From JBCAWW01 sp039024315 (lineage in GTDB: Bacteria; Bacteroidota; Bacteroidia; J057), in the NCBI GenBank assembly GCA_039024315.1, contig JBCCQN010000252.1, forward strand, positions 1 through 10,881: a stretch of 10,881 nucleotides of DNA, given 5' to 3'. Shown piece by piece: positions 1 to 6,271 of this stretch; position 1 is the first letter of the stretch; each line of letters opens with the position of its first letter. Below the pieces are notes generated by a model that searched no databases, was not told where the DNA came from, and was given only the letters and a program-made list of their open reading frames with translations. Both the position numbers and the translations under genes were made by a program.

Positions 1-1
1 A

Positions 2-133
2 TATGGCAAACGAGGCCGTGGATTGCAGGCAGGATTTACGTATAATCAACGTTTTTCTTATCTCAGCGAGACCAATCTCCGATACGGCATTGCTCAATTG
101 AGCCTTGGCTGGGGCTTTGCGGGCCAGAAATAA
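2..133 (+). CDS. C-terminal end of a probable outer-membrane protein (partial)
   Basis: The frame is open from the window edge to a TAA at 131-133 and gives the last 43 residues of a protein. The visible peptide (YGKRGRGLQAGFTYNQRF and on to LRYGIAQLSLGWGFAGQK) has alternating aromatic and polar residues and glycines, as in the last strands of an outer-membrane beta-barrel or a Bacteroidota PorP/OmpA-like protein. That assignment is inference from composition only; no family motif is visible in so short a piece. It does not end in the classical terminal aromatic residue. It lies 74 bp upstream of a lipoprotein gene in the same direction, so the two could be neighbours in an envelope locus. 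Confidence 0.55.
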   Translation, partial: YGKRGRGLQAGFTYNQRFSYLSETNLRYGIAQLSLGWGFAGQK

Positions 134-139
134 AGAGAG

Positions 140-178
140 TTGTTGAGTTAAGGCTGCGAAAATTCAATAATTCAACAA
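140..178. repeat. Imperfect inverted repeat in the gap before the first lipoprotein gene
   Basis: TTGTTGAGTT at 140-149 can pair with AATTCAACAA at 169-178 (10 bp, one G-U). The right arm read on the - strand is also a short direct repeat, TTGTTGAA then TTATTGAA, with an 8-nt period. No T-run follows on the + strand, so it is not a convincing intrinsic terminator for the gene ending at 133. Confidence 0.5.
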
Positions 179-207
179 ATCAGCCCTTCAAAAAATCAAA
201 TTATTAC

Positions 208-636
208 ATGAAGTATTTGTACATATTTTTCACCCTTTGGGGAACGCTCAGTTTACTCGCCTGCGGCGAGGAAGCTAAGCAGGAGACAATAGAGGAAGAG
301 GTGCCAGCAGTGCGAGAACAACTGCAGATATTACGGCTACGGGCCGGGGCCTATCCTCAGAGTGTGAAACCAGGGGAGGTAACTGAGATAGACCTTTTGG
401 TAACCGATGCCACTGGCAAACCCGTCTCCAACGTCAATGTAGAAGTGGACGTGGCGGATGGCGTTTTTACTGCCACTGGCAATACTGTAATCGTGGGGCC
501 CACCAATGGCCGAGGAGAATTTCGGACCGAATGGCAGGCTCCCAATCCCTCTTTGAGTGGGTATAAACTCAGTTTCCGAGCCAAAATCGATGGCGTGGCC
601 GAAGGCAGAGAAGAGCTATTGATTCTGGTGGACTGA
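208..636 (+). CDS. Lipoprotein with an Ig-like (Big-1/invasin-type) domain
   Basis: The 142-residue product starts with a type-II signal peptide: a hydrophobic run from residue 4 and a lipobox L-L-A-C with C19 as the lipidated cysteine. A short acidic linker (EEAKQETIEEEVPAV) follows. The rest, about residues 38-142, looks like a single bacterial Ig-like domain of the Big-1/invasin type. The pattern is V-T-D-A-T-G-K-P-V-S-N-V (residues 65-76), then a 'V-x-V-x-V-A-D-G-V-F' strand, then 'T-N-G-R-G-E-F' before the final strands. The acidic residues right after C19 resemble known surface-export signals of Bacteroidota lipoproteins, so surface display is possible but inferred. No Shine-Dalgarno sequence precedes the ATG. 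It is probably a structural or adhesive envelope protein; its partner is unknown. Confidence 0.85.
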   Translation: MKYLYIFFTLWGTLSLLACGEEAKQETIEEEVPAVREQLQILRLRAGAYPQSVKPGEVTEIDLLVTDATGKPVSNVNVEVDVADGVFTATGNTVIVGPTNGRGEFRTEWQAPNPSLSGYKLSFRAKIDGVAEGREELLILVD

Positions 637-687
637 TCGTTTTAGCACAAATTGCCTATTTTGGGATAGTTTGCTGCTACGATCACA

Positions 688-1284
688 ATGGAAACTGTTT
701 CTTATGCTGGCCTAATCGCCAGAATCCGTAAAGGCGAAAGCCAAGCTTTGGCCGATGTCATGTCCGATAGCGCGGCCTATTGTGCCAAGGTATTGGTCAA
801 GAATACTGGCTGCCTCTTTGAGGAGGCCCAGGATTATTTTATCGAAGCAGTGCTCGTCATGCGGGACAAAATCCTCAAGGATGAGTTGACCGAGCTTTCG
901 AGCCTTAAGGCTTATCTCTACCGTATTTGCTGGAATATGTGGCAGGAACAAAATCGCAAGAAAGCGCGCCTGCAAAATCATAGTACCGAAATTAGAGAGG
1001 CATTTTATCAGGAAAGCCAGCAGGACAAGGACCCACTCGTTTGGGAGGAAGTCCAGCAGCAAAGCGAAGCCGCTTATCAGCAAAAATTAGCGGCTACTCG
1101 TTCTGCCCTGACGAAGCTAGACGATAAATGCCGCAAGATCTTGACGCTGTTTTATATCCAGCGCCAACGCATGAAAGCAATCGCAGAGCAATTAAAATTT
1201 GCTTCGGCGGATGTAGCCAAGACTTCAAAGTCTAGATGCTACAAAAAGTGGATCATCGAAATCAATCAGTTAATGCAAGTATGA
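688..1284 (+). CDS. ECF-type sigma-70 family RNA polymerase sigma factor
   Basis: This 198-residue protein has the two-domain layout of extracytoplasmic-function sigma factors. Residues about 8-95 correspond to region 2, including the core-binding helix 'EEAQDYFIEAVLVMRDKI' and a 'L-K-A-Y-L-Y-R-I-C-W-N' segment typical of region 2.3-2.4. A charged, glutamine-rich linker (about 96-135) follows. Residues about 139-192 form region 4, with 'LTKLDDKCRKILTLFYIQ', then 'MKAIAEQLKFASADVAKTSKSRCYKK' as the helix-turn-helix that would read the -35 region. Its length is normal for the family. It is followed after 1 bp by a membrane protein that looks like its anti-sigma factor, so activity is probably controlled by sequestration at the inner membrane. 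The target promoters are unknown; the adjacent envelope genes are natural candidates. Confidence 0.9.
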   Translation: METVSYAGLIARIRKGESQALADVMSDSAAYCAKVLVKNTGCLFEEAQDYFIEAVLVMRDKILKDELTELSSLKAYLYRICWNMWQEQNRKKARLQNHSTEIREAFYQESQQDKDPLVWEEVQQQSEAAYQQKLAATRSALTKLDDKCRKILTLFYIQRQRMKAIAEQLKFASADVAKTSKSRCYKKWIIEINQLMQV

Positions 1285-1285
1285 T

Positions 1286-2044
1286 ATGGCAGCAACTAGA
1301 GACGATTTTGCATGGATAGAAGCCTATCTCGGCGACGAGCTAGATGATAGCGAGCGTATTAGCTTTGAGGCTCGACTCACTCAGGAGCCGACTTTGCGTT
1401 CCGCGATGCGGGAACAACAAGAAGCGATCATCGCTATGAGGCTCATCGAAAAGGAGCAGACCCGCGCCCAACTCAAAGCCCAATGGGCCGATTTAGCAGC
1501 GGAAGAAACCGAAGACACTCAAAAGCAAATCCGTTCCTTTGTTAGACCACTCTTTTGGGGTGGGGCGATTGCTGCGGTCCTGCTCACCCTTTTCCTCATT
1601 TTCCGTCCTTCTCCTCCTAGTACCCCACAGCAGTTAGCAATGGCGGCTTTTGATCCCAATCCACCTAGCTTGACTAAAGGAGGTGATAGTGAAGATCAGT
1701 TTTCGCAAGCTCTAAAAGCATACAGAGCAGAGGATTATGCAGAGGCAGAGCGACTGTTTGGTGCTTTTCTGGATACCATTCCTTCGGAGAACGCTCAGTT
1801 TTTTCTGGCCCTTAGTCAAATGGCCCAGCAAAAATGGCCCCAAGCAACCAATAACTTGCAGCCTCTGAGTGCCAATAGTGTATTTGCAGAAGAAGTCCGC
1901 TGGAACCGACTGCTGATCGCTTTGCACGAAGGGCAAACTGAATACGCCCAAAGCCTAATCGAAGAGATCCTACAAGCCCCTAGACATTATAAACAAAGAG
2001 AAACCCAAGCCTTGCAAAAAGCGTTGAAACAATTGAAACCATAA
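1286..2044 (+). CDS. Membrane-anchored anti-sigma-factor-like protein with periplasmic TPR region
   Basis: The ATG at 1286 is 1 bp after the sigma factor's stop, so translation is probably coupled. The 252-residue product has three parts. Residues about 8-70 form a cytoplasmic helical region with the anti-sigma-like pattern 'I-E-A-Y-L-x-D-E-L-D-D-S-E-R-x-x-F-E-x-R-L'. A single transmembrane helix lies at about 89-106 (FWGGAIAAVLLTLFLIF). After a proline-rich linker, residues about 136-250 form a TPR-like helical region ('FSQALKAYRAEDYAEAERLF'). No zinc-binding HxxxCxxC motif is present, so it is not a ZAS-type anti-sigma. I recall this layout from Bacteroidota sigma/TPR pairs, where the periplasmic TPRs presumably sense or scaffold envelope proteins. 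Anti-sigma activity is inferred from layout and adjacency. Confidence 0.8.
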   Translation: MAATRDDFAWIEAYLGDELDDSERISFEARLTQEPTLRSAMREQQEAIIAMRLIEKEQTRAQLKAQWADLAAEETEDTQKQIRSFVRPLFWGGAIAAVLLTLFLIFRPSPPSTPQQLAMAAFDPNPPSLTKGGDSEDQFSQALKAYRAEDYAEAERLFGAFLDTIPSENAQFFLALSQMAQQKWPQATNNLQPLSANSVFAEEVRWNRLLIALHEGQTEYAQSLIEEILQAPRHYKQRETQALQKALKQLKP

Positions 2045-2078
2045 AACTATACGATCCTTTCCTAAGCCACCATCTTAC

Positions 2079-2417
2079 ATGAAGATTACGATTACTTCCT
2101 TAGAACTGAAATCACCTTTTAAGTTTTTTGCGCTTTCTCGTTATGCTTTAGCCATTACTCGTCAACTCAAGAACACCAATTGTGCAGCTTACAAAAAACA
2201 AGGCATTTGGACCAAGCATTATACGATGACCCTTTGGGCGAGCGACTCAGAGCTACAAGATTTTGCCCGCTCTGGGGCACATCTCGAATCGATGAAAAAG
2301 AGTAAAAGCATCGCCAAGGAAATCGTCACCTTGACTATAGATGGTTCAGCGCTACCTACTTGGGAAGAGGCCAAAACACTACTCGAAACAAAGGGTAAAC
2401 GCCTCACTTTTAGCTAA
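2079..2417 (+). CDS. Small DUF3291/antibiotic-monooxygenase-fold-like protein
   Basis: The 112-residue soluble protein has no signal peptide. The middle, 'W-T-K-H-Y-T-M-T-L-W-A-S-D-S-E-L' (residues 44-59) followed by 'F-A-R-S-G-A-H-L-E-S-M' (62-72), matches the pattern I know from DUF3291 and related dimeric alpha-beta-barrel (ABM-like) proteins. In those a beta strand ending in 'LW' leads into a helix with a conserved GxH. H68 is the likely conserved histidine. A strand 'A-K-E-I-V-T-L-T-I-D-G' and a C-terminal helix complete a ferredoxin-like fold. Members of this fold include heme-degrading and quinone monooxygenases, but no substrate can be assigned here. It sits 34 bp after the anti-sigma gene and may belong to the same transcript. 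Confidence 0.6.
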   Translation: MKITITSLELKSPFKFFALSRYALAITRQLKNTNCAAYKKQGIWTKHYTMTLWASDSELQDFARSGAHLESMKKSKSIAKEIVTLTIDGSALPTWEEAKTLLETKGKRLTFS

Positions 2418-2422
2418 ATCCC

Positions 2423-2474
2423 TGTCTGGTGCCGGATAGCAGACAAACTTTTAAGCCAGACTTGAGTTAGTTTG
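2423..2474 (+). promoter_or_regulatory. Two overlapping hairpins in the leader of the 2497 lipoprotein gene
   Basis: TGTCTG (2423-2428) pairs perfectly with CAGACA (2440-2445). A second hairpin uses CAAACT (2444-2449) with AGTTTG (2469-2474), and inside it TTAAG (2451-2455) with CTTGA (2461-2465), one G-U, around a CCAGA loop. GTCTGG (2425-2430) can also pair with CCAGAC (2456-2461). These pairings overlap and exclude one another, as in attenuators, but neither stem has a clean T-run, so the function is uncertain. Confidence 0.35.
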
Positions 2475-2496
2475 CCTCATACCTAATCGGAATCTT

Positions 2497-3294
2497 ATGC
2501 AAAAGCTTTTCATGTTTATAGCCTTAGCTTGTCTATGTTTAGTCGCTTGCGAAGATCCTGATATGCCTCGTGAGCCTAGTAAACCTTATACCGGCGACAT
2601 TCTCAATCAAATCAGTCGTCCTCCGGCCTACTTTGGTTTAGACCCCTTTTATCAAAAATATCTTGATGCAGATGGCATCCCAATCTTTACCGGTATCGAA
2701 ATACCAGAAGAAGCCATCCGCAGGGTCAAGGCCAATGTGGCGACCATGGTCGCAGGCGAAGAGTCAATGCGCCGACGCTTGATCGATAACTACGTCCGCA
2801 TTGTCATTTTGGCTTTGATTGAGCCACTAGACACTATCCCTGAGTTAGCAGACCAGAATTTTAAGGAGGATCAGCGTTCCCGAGTAGGGGACGAATCCCT
2901 CGCCATTGTAGTTATACCCGAAGAAAATATTCTCTGCTTTCCCAACGATCCGAGTGAGGGTGAAGACGTCTTTGTACGCACCTTTGCCTTGACTATGCTC
3001 AATACGGCCATTCCCTTGATCGAGCCTAGTTTCCCCGATTCTCTCCATGCCCAATACGAGCGTATTTTGCAGAGCGGGATTTGGGATAATACACTTGCAG
3101 CAAGGAGCCCTGAAGACTACTTTGCCGAAGGTGTCCAAACTTGGTTTAACGTCAATCGGCAAGCAGACCCAGCGGACGGAGAGCATAATCTAGTTGATAC
3201 TCGGATTGAATTAGCGGCCTATGATCCGGCACTTTATGATATGCTGGCTCGATTTTTTGCCGATGATTTAGAGCTTGATAGCTGTAGTTTATAA
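2497..3294 (+). CDS. Lipoprotein related to a HExxH metallopeptidase-like family, with the zinc site altered
   Basis: The 265-residue product has a lipobox L-V-A-C (C18) followed by acidic residues. The body resembles, from memory, a widespread secreted family whose members run 'Y..ADGIPI......P..A', then 'GEENLLCYPGD...GE', then HEFAHTIH, then 'W..T.AA....YWAEGVQ.WF..NR.ADP.DG.HN...TR.EL..YDP.L'. This protein keeps the flanks: ADGIPIFTG at 58-66, PEENILCFPNDPSEGED at 141-157, EDYFAEGVQTWFNVN at 206-220, and ADPADGEHNLVDTR at 223-236. Where HExxH is expected it reads R-T-F-A-L (161-165, bases 2977-2991), so both histidines and the catalytic glutamate are missing while E211 of 'AEGVQ' remains. 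The inference is a catalytically dead, membrane-tethered paralogue, perhaps binding peptide or glycan. The reading frame is intact throughout. Confidence 0.75.
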   Translation: MQKLFMFIALACLCLVACEDPDMPREPSKPYTGDILNQISRPPAYFGLDPFYQKYLDADGIPIFTGIEIPEEAIRRVKANVATMVAGEESMRRRLIDNYVRIVILALIEPLDTIPELADQNFKEDQRSRVGDESLAIVVIPEENILCFPNDPSEGEDVFVRTFALTMLNTAIPLIEPSFPDSLHAQYERILQSGIWDNTLAARSPEDYFAEGVQTWFNVNRQADPADGEHNLVDTRIELAAYDPALYDMLARFFADDLELDSCSL

Positions 3295-3295
3295 T

Positions 3296-3318
3296 TTAGC
3301 GGCTTCGCCGAACGCTAA
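3296..3318. repeat. Imperfect palindrome right after the 2497 lipoprotein gene
   Basis: TTAGCG (3296-3301) pairs with CGCTAA (3313-3318), and inside lies a GC-rich mini-hairpin GGC-TTC-GCC. It begins one base after the stop codon of the lipoprotein gene. It could act as a weak transcription end, though no T-run follows directly. The right half, GCCGAACGCT, resembles the GCGGAACGCT core of the palindromic repeat at 6645, so it may be a distant member of that family. Confidence 0.4.
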
Positions 3319-3321
3319 GTC

Positions 3322-3329
3322 TAGTTTTG
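3322..3329 (+). promoter_or_regulatory. Candidate Bacteroidota -7 box (TAGTTTTG)
   Basis: TAGTTTTG matches the TAnnTTTG -7 consensus of Bacteroidota and ends 27 bases before the ATG at 3357. I see no good TTTG -33 element at the expected spacing, so the call is tentative. If real, it separates transcription of the 3357 gene from the lipoprotein gene upstream. Confidence 0.3.
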
Positions 3330-3356
3330 CGTTTATAGGGAGACAAATATTTTGAC

Positions 3357-3941
3357 ATGTCCCAAGAAGAATTGCCTCAGTTGCCTTATGCAACCGTAGA
3401 TATACCCGAAACATTTTATAACGATCTTAGCTCCGCTCCGCATGAGCATTGCTTGATCTGCAATCGCTACCTACTCGAGCCCGGAGTAATGTACACCGTT
3501 GAAAAAGCGATTCGTCGACACTCTGAATTCAATCTTACCGACACCATCACTGAGGCGGCGGTTTGCATGGATTGTATGATGGATATGCAGGAATATATTT
3601 CCGATGAATCTCGTCAGCACTTGATGGAGCATTATCAGACTTTACAACCGATGCAACGGGCGCAAAACCTTTTGGCTAAGGAAGGCTACGATCTAGATCA
3701 CTGGATTGGGGAGTGTGCCTTCACTGGTAAACCACTGGATGAATGCTCAGAGTATCAAATTTCTGCCGTATTTAGTGGCAATCAGATGTTGCTCCATTTT
3801 ATGCCTATGATGGTCAGCGACGTCGCCGCCAAAGGCATGGCAGAAAAACTTTCTAAAGAAACAAAGGACAACCTAGATCGCTTTATGGGCGAGCATTTCG
3901 GTCTCCCGCCTGAACTGGTCAACCTGCCGCTCTTATTGTAA
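3357..3941 (+). CDS. Uncharacterised cytoplasmic protein with paired CxxC motifs
   Basis: The 194-residue protein has no signal peptide or membrane segment. Two CxxC pairs stand out: C32-L-I-C35 and C70-M-D-C73, 34 residues apart, the usual layout of a zinc-ribbon or treble-clef site. Two further cysteines, C120 and C130, flank 'AFTGKPLDE' and could form another metal site or a disulfide. The C-terminal part has a strand-like 'YQISAVFSGNQMLLHFMPMMVS' stretch and then a helical region rich in lysine and glutamate. I do not recognise a named family. The cysteine spacing argues for structural metal binding rather than a redox thioredoxin site, since no thioredoxin fold is visible. It is followed after 20 bp by the secreted beta-sandwich gene. 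Confidence 0.75.
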   Translation: MSQEELPQLPYATVDIPETFYNDLSSAPHEHCLICNRYLLEPGVMYTVEKAIRRHSEFNLTDTITEAAVCMDCMMDMQEYISDESRQHLMEHYQTLQPMQRAQNLLAKEGYDLDHWIGECAFTGKPLDECSEYQISAVFSGNQMLLHFMPMMVSDVAAKGMAEKLSKETKDNLDRFMGEHFGLPPELVNLPLLL

Positions 3942-3961
3942 AAGTATTTCAACCTTTGCTG

Positions 3962-5362
3962 ATGAAACACAGCCTACTCTTTTGGGGAATGCTTTTTGGC
4001 TTCCTAGGCCCTCTTATGGGGCAAAAGCTTGAGATTATTAATCCACTTATCAGTACTGACAGTGTCCGCTTTGCTGCTAGCGATAACAAAGATGGATATT
4101 GGCGGGTACAGCTTTGGGTCCAAAACAAAGGCAATGAAAATATATTTATTGAGAAGGCTATAGAAAAGGAGCATCCGTACCGCGAATTATTTGCAGGTTC
4201 TTCTATTCCCATTAGGGCTGGAGAAAAACGAAAAATTTACGTCTCAGTACCAATTGATTATGATTCTGAAGGCAAAGAGCGGGAAATCACACTATTTGAT
4301 GATTATGAAGAGGAGGTCGCTAGCTTTCGCCTGCAGACCCTAGTACCGAGGCCTACTTTCAGTAAGAGTCCTAACGGATGGACTAGCATAAGAGAAAATC
4401 AGATTTATCCCTTAAGAGTGAATTTTGGCAATCCTACGGATCAAGTAATGATTCTAGACAGTTTAGTATGGGACTCTGCCGCTACGGATAGCAGCCTGCG
4501 TTTTAAACGCTGGGCGATTAGCCCCACTCTGCCCGAGAAAATCGTTCCCGGAGGGAAAGCCGCCATCAAAATCCGCATCTGGACCAAAGGGCTATTCGCT
4601 ACTATTTCAGGCAAATTTATCCTACACTATCACTTTCCTGATAGCACCCAAGGGCAACTGCCTTTTGCCCACGCTTTTGGGGTTGAACCCAACATTTGGG
4701 TCAAAGAAGGGGGACAATGGGATATAGGCACCATTGCTTACGGCCAGAAAATAAGCCGTAGATTTTGGCTGACCCATGAAGGAGCAGCATGCATTACCCT
4801 AGTCCCTGAATTTGAAAGCTTTATCTCACTCCAAGATACCATTGTTTGCCCTGGTGATACTACTTATGGGGTGGTGCAATATCCTACTATCTGCGACTCA
4901 ATCGGAGATTTGGATATCGAGATTGCCCTTTTTGTCAAAGAGTTTAGTGGGCACGTGCCTTTTCGTTTTAGGGGTCAGATGGAAGGCGAACAGATGCCAC
5001 CCGGCCTATGGCTAGCAGTACAGGACAGCGTACATGATCTCGGCCGCGTACAACAGAGAGATCGCCGAGTCGACCATAGCATTGAGCTATTCAATCAAGG
5101 CCCAGTGCCGCTTGAAATCGAGAGTTTTGGTTTCAGTCAGTACGTAGGGCTCTTCACTTATATTGGTAACGATCTTGATGCTAGCTTGAGTGAAAAAATC
5201 ATTCCTGCCGGCGGTTCCATCCAAGCAAACTTAACAATAGAGTTTCCGTATCTGATTTCCTCAGAGTTAATTCGCTATTTCAATGTAGCAGTCAAAACCG
5301 AAGGTTGTCCAGCATATAGCGCGAAACAATCCGTAAGGCTTCGTTTAGACATCAAACCTTAA
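3962..5362 (+). CDS. Secreted multi-domain beta-sandwich protein with DUF1573/ASPM-like repeats
   Basis: The ATG at 3962 is preferred over an in-frame TTG at 3956 because it starts directly at a good signal peptide (MKHSLLFWGMLFGFLGPLMG, likely cut before Q21). The 466-residue product has no membrane segment after that and is predicted to be all-beta. Two similar segments look like DUF1573 or ASPM/SPD-2/Hydin-type sandwiches. One is 'W-D-I-G-T-I-A-Y-G-Q-K-I-S-R-R-F-W-L' (253-270). The other is 'H-D-L-G-R-V-Q-Q-R-D-R-R-V' (358-370) followed by 'F-N-Q-G-P-V-P-L-E-I'. Segments near 45-125 and 150-225 ('G-N-P-T-D-Q' before 'V-P-G-G-K-A-A-I-K-I') look like further sandwiches. No C-terminal T9SS sorting domain is evident. 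Its stop is only 3 bp from the stop of the convergent gene. It is probably an extracellular or periplasmic structural protein; the ligand is unknown. Confidence 0.75.
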   Translation: MKHSLLFWGMLFGFLGPLMGQKLEIINPLISTDSVRFAASDNKDGYWRVQLWVQNKGNENIFIEKAIEKEHPYRELFAGSSIPIRAGEKRKIYVSVPIDYDSEGKEREITLFDDYEEEVASFRLQTLVPRPTFSKSPNGWTSIRENQIYPLRVNFGNPTDQVMILDSLVWDSAATDSSLRFKRWAISPTLPEKIVPGGKAAIKIRIWTKGLFATISGKFILHYHFPDSTQGQLPFAHAFGVEPNIWVKEGGQWDIGTIAYGQKISRRFWLTHEGAACITLVPEFESFISLQDTIVCPGDTTYGVVQYPTICDSIGDLDIEIALFVKEFSGHVPFRFRGQMEGEQMPPGLWLAVQDSVHDLGRVQQRDRRVDHSIELFNQGPVPLEIESFGFSQYVGLFTYIGNDLDASLSEKIIPAGGSIQANLTIEFPYLISSELIRYFNVAVKTEGCPAYSAKQSVRLRLDIKP

Positions 5363-5365
5363 GGC

Positions 5366-5803
5366 TCATCCCCAACCCGCGCCATAGGTTCCGGGCCATG
5401 GAATCCGGGAAAGGATCACCACTAGGCCAATCAAGTAAAACCAAAAAGTAGTTTTGAATTTTGCGCCAGCGCCATTTTGCCGCTTGGAGCGAGAGTAACC
5501 AATCGTAATAAGCACAATCCCAATCAGCATCACGCTGATATGCTCAACAGTAAAAAAGCGGAGTAGCTTATCATCCATTACCCCTTTTACAAAGGCGACC
5601 TTGGGGCTCATCACGTAAAGCACCAAACCTATAATTAGTTGAATGTGAACCCCCGTCATTGCGAGTAAGTTCCATCGTTTGTCCTTGCTGGTAAACTCCT
5701 TGCTGCCATTCATTTTAGTAGCAGCATTTACGATTGCGATAAGGATCAAAATCAGCGCAATCCAGCGCAAGCCGGAGTGTAAGTGAACGAGTCCTGAATA
5801 CAT
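5366..5803 (-). CDS. Small four-helix membrane protein ('cytochrome B'-like of Bacteroidota)
   Basis: The 145-residue product has four predicted membrane helices, about residues 11-28, 47-65, 86-104 and 119-134. Histidines H7 and H9 lie before helix 1, H53 in helix 2 and H88 near the start of helix 3. This layout and the opening 'Y-S-G-L-V-H-L-H-S-G-L-R-W' match a small family often annotated as cytochrome B in flavobacteria and relatives; that name is by similarity and heme binding is not shown by the sequence. The C-terminus 'R-I-P-W-P-G-T-Y-G-A-G-W-G' is short and polar. The gene is convergent with the beta-sandwich gene at its 3' end and divergent from the small gene at 5902, so it is probably transcribed alone. 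Confidence 0.8.
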   Translation of the reverse strand: MYSGLVHLHSGLRWIALILILIAIVNAATKMNGSKEFTSKDKRWNLLAMTGVHIQLIIGLVLYVMSPKVAFVKGVMDDKLLRFFTVEHISVMLIGIVLITIGYSRSKRQNGAGAKFKTTFWFYLIGLVVILSRIPWPGTYGAGWG

Positions 5804-5901
5804 TTTAGTAGTGGTTTTATCTAAGAGATCAATTTATATTTTTTTTGACGGGATGCATCATCTGGAACCAGCTTTTCGTCAATGAAAAAAGCAATCGCCT
5901 T

Positions 5902-6132
5902 ATGCACCGCCTATTTTTTTACGCCCTCATAATAGTTGGGCTGGCCTTAGAGGCTTATGAAAAACCCAAGATAGTACCCGAGTGTGCCCAAATTGTGCTG
6001 CCTCAAGAGGGTGAGTTGACCGAAACAGTCAGTCAACGGGACGAGCTGCACATTACTCCCTGCGATATTGCAGCGGTCAGGGAGCCGGTGATTGTTCAGC
6101 ATGAGTTCCCGATTGGGATGAAGGCGTATTGA
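5902..6132 (+). CDS. Tiny signal-anchored or secreted protein of unknown function
   Basis: From the ATG at 5902 the product is 76 residues: a hydrophobic N-terminus (LFFYALIIVGLALEA), then a short polar tail with two cysteines (C28 and C54) and mixed strands. An upstream TTG at 5845 would add 19 residues before the hydrophobic segment and is less likely. An ATG at 5882 in another frame starts a classic-looking signal peptide (MKKAIALCTAYFF) that would run into this frame if the T7 at 5914-5920 had one more T, so the true start is uncertain. A strong intrinsic terminator at 6176-6204, 43 bp after the stop, supports a real transcript here. No family is recognised. Confidence 0.55.
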   Translation: MHRLFFYALIIVGLALEAYEKPKIVPECAQIVLPQEGELTETVSQRDELHITPCDIAAVREPVIVQHEFPIGMKAY

Positions 6133-6175
6133 TCTAGCAAAGAAAATAGTGTCTTGATATTTTTACTACAGTGTG

Positions 6176-6204
6176 TGGCCCTGCTTTGGCGGGGCTATTT
6201 TTTT
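6176..6204 (+). terminator. Intrinsic terminator after the 5902 gene
   Basis: GCCCTGC (6178-6184) pairs with GCGGGGC (6189-6195), with one G-U, around a TTTG loop. The stem extends by two more pairs (TG with TA) to 6176/6197 and is followed by seven Ts (6198-6204). This is a textbook rho-independent terminator. It overlaps the upstream in-frame start at 6173 of the next open frame, which argues that the next gene begins later, at 6272. Confidence 0.85.
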
Positions 6205-6271
6205 GTCAATGCCTCGGCTAAGAATGCATCAGATTATTGACGAAATCCGTCTAAAAGAAAATCATCGCATC

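Noticed and set aside
3949..4212. Antisense open frame opposite the start of the beta-sandwich gene
   Set aside because: It has no domain and no promoter or terminator of its own, and it opposes a well-supported gene with a signal peptide; it is a shadow frame.
5362..5366. Overlapping or fused convergent genes
   Set aside because: Stops of the + and - genes are 3 bp apart but both frames end cleanly; it is a tight convergent junction only.
5845..5901. TTG start at 5845 for the tiny protein
   Set aside because: It would place 19 polar residues before the hydrophobic segment; the ATG at 5902, or possibly 5882 with a frame change, is more natural.
6173..6271. Longer N-terminus for the small lipoprotein (start at 6173)
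   Set aside because: The start lies within the preceding intrinsic terminator and the added residues precede a complete signal peptide, so 6272 is the start.
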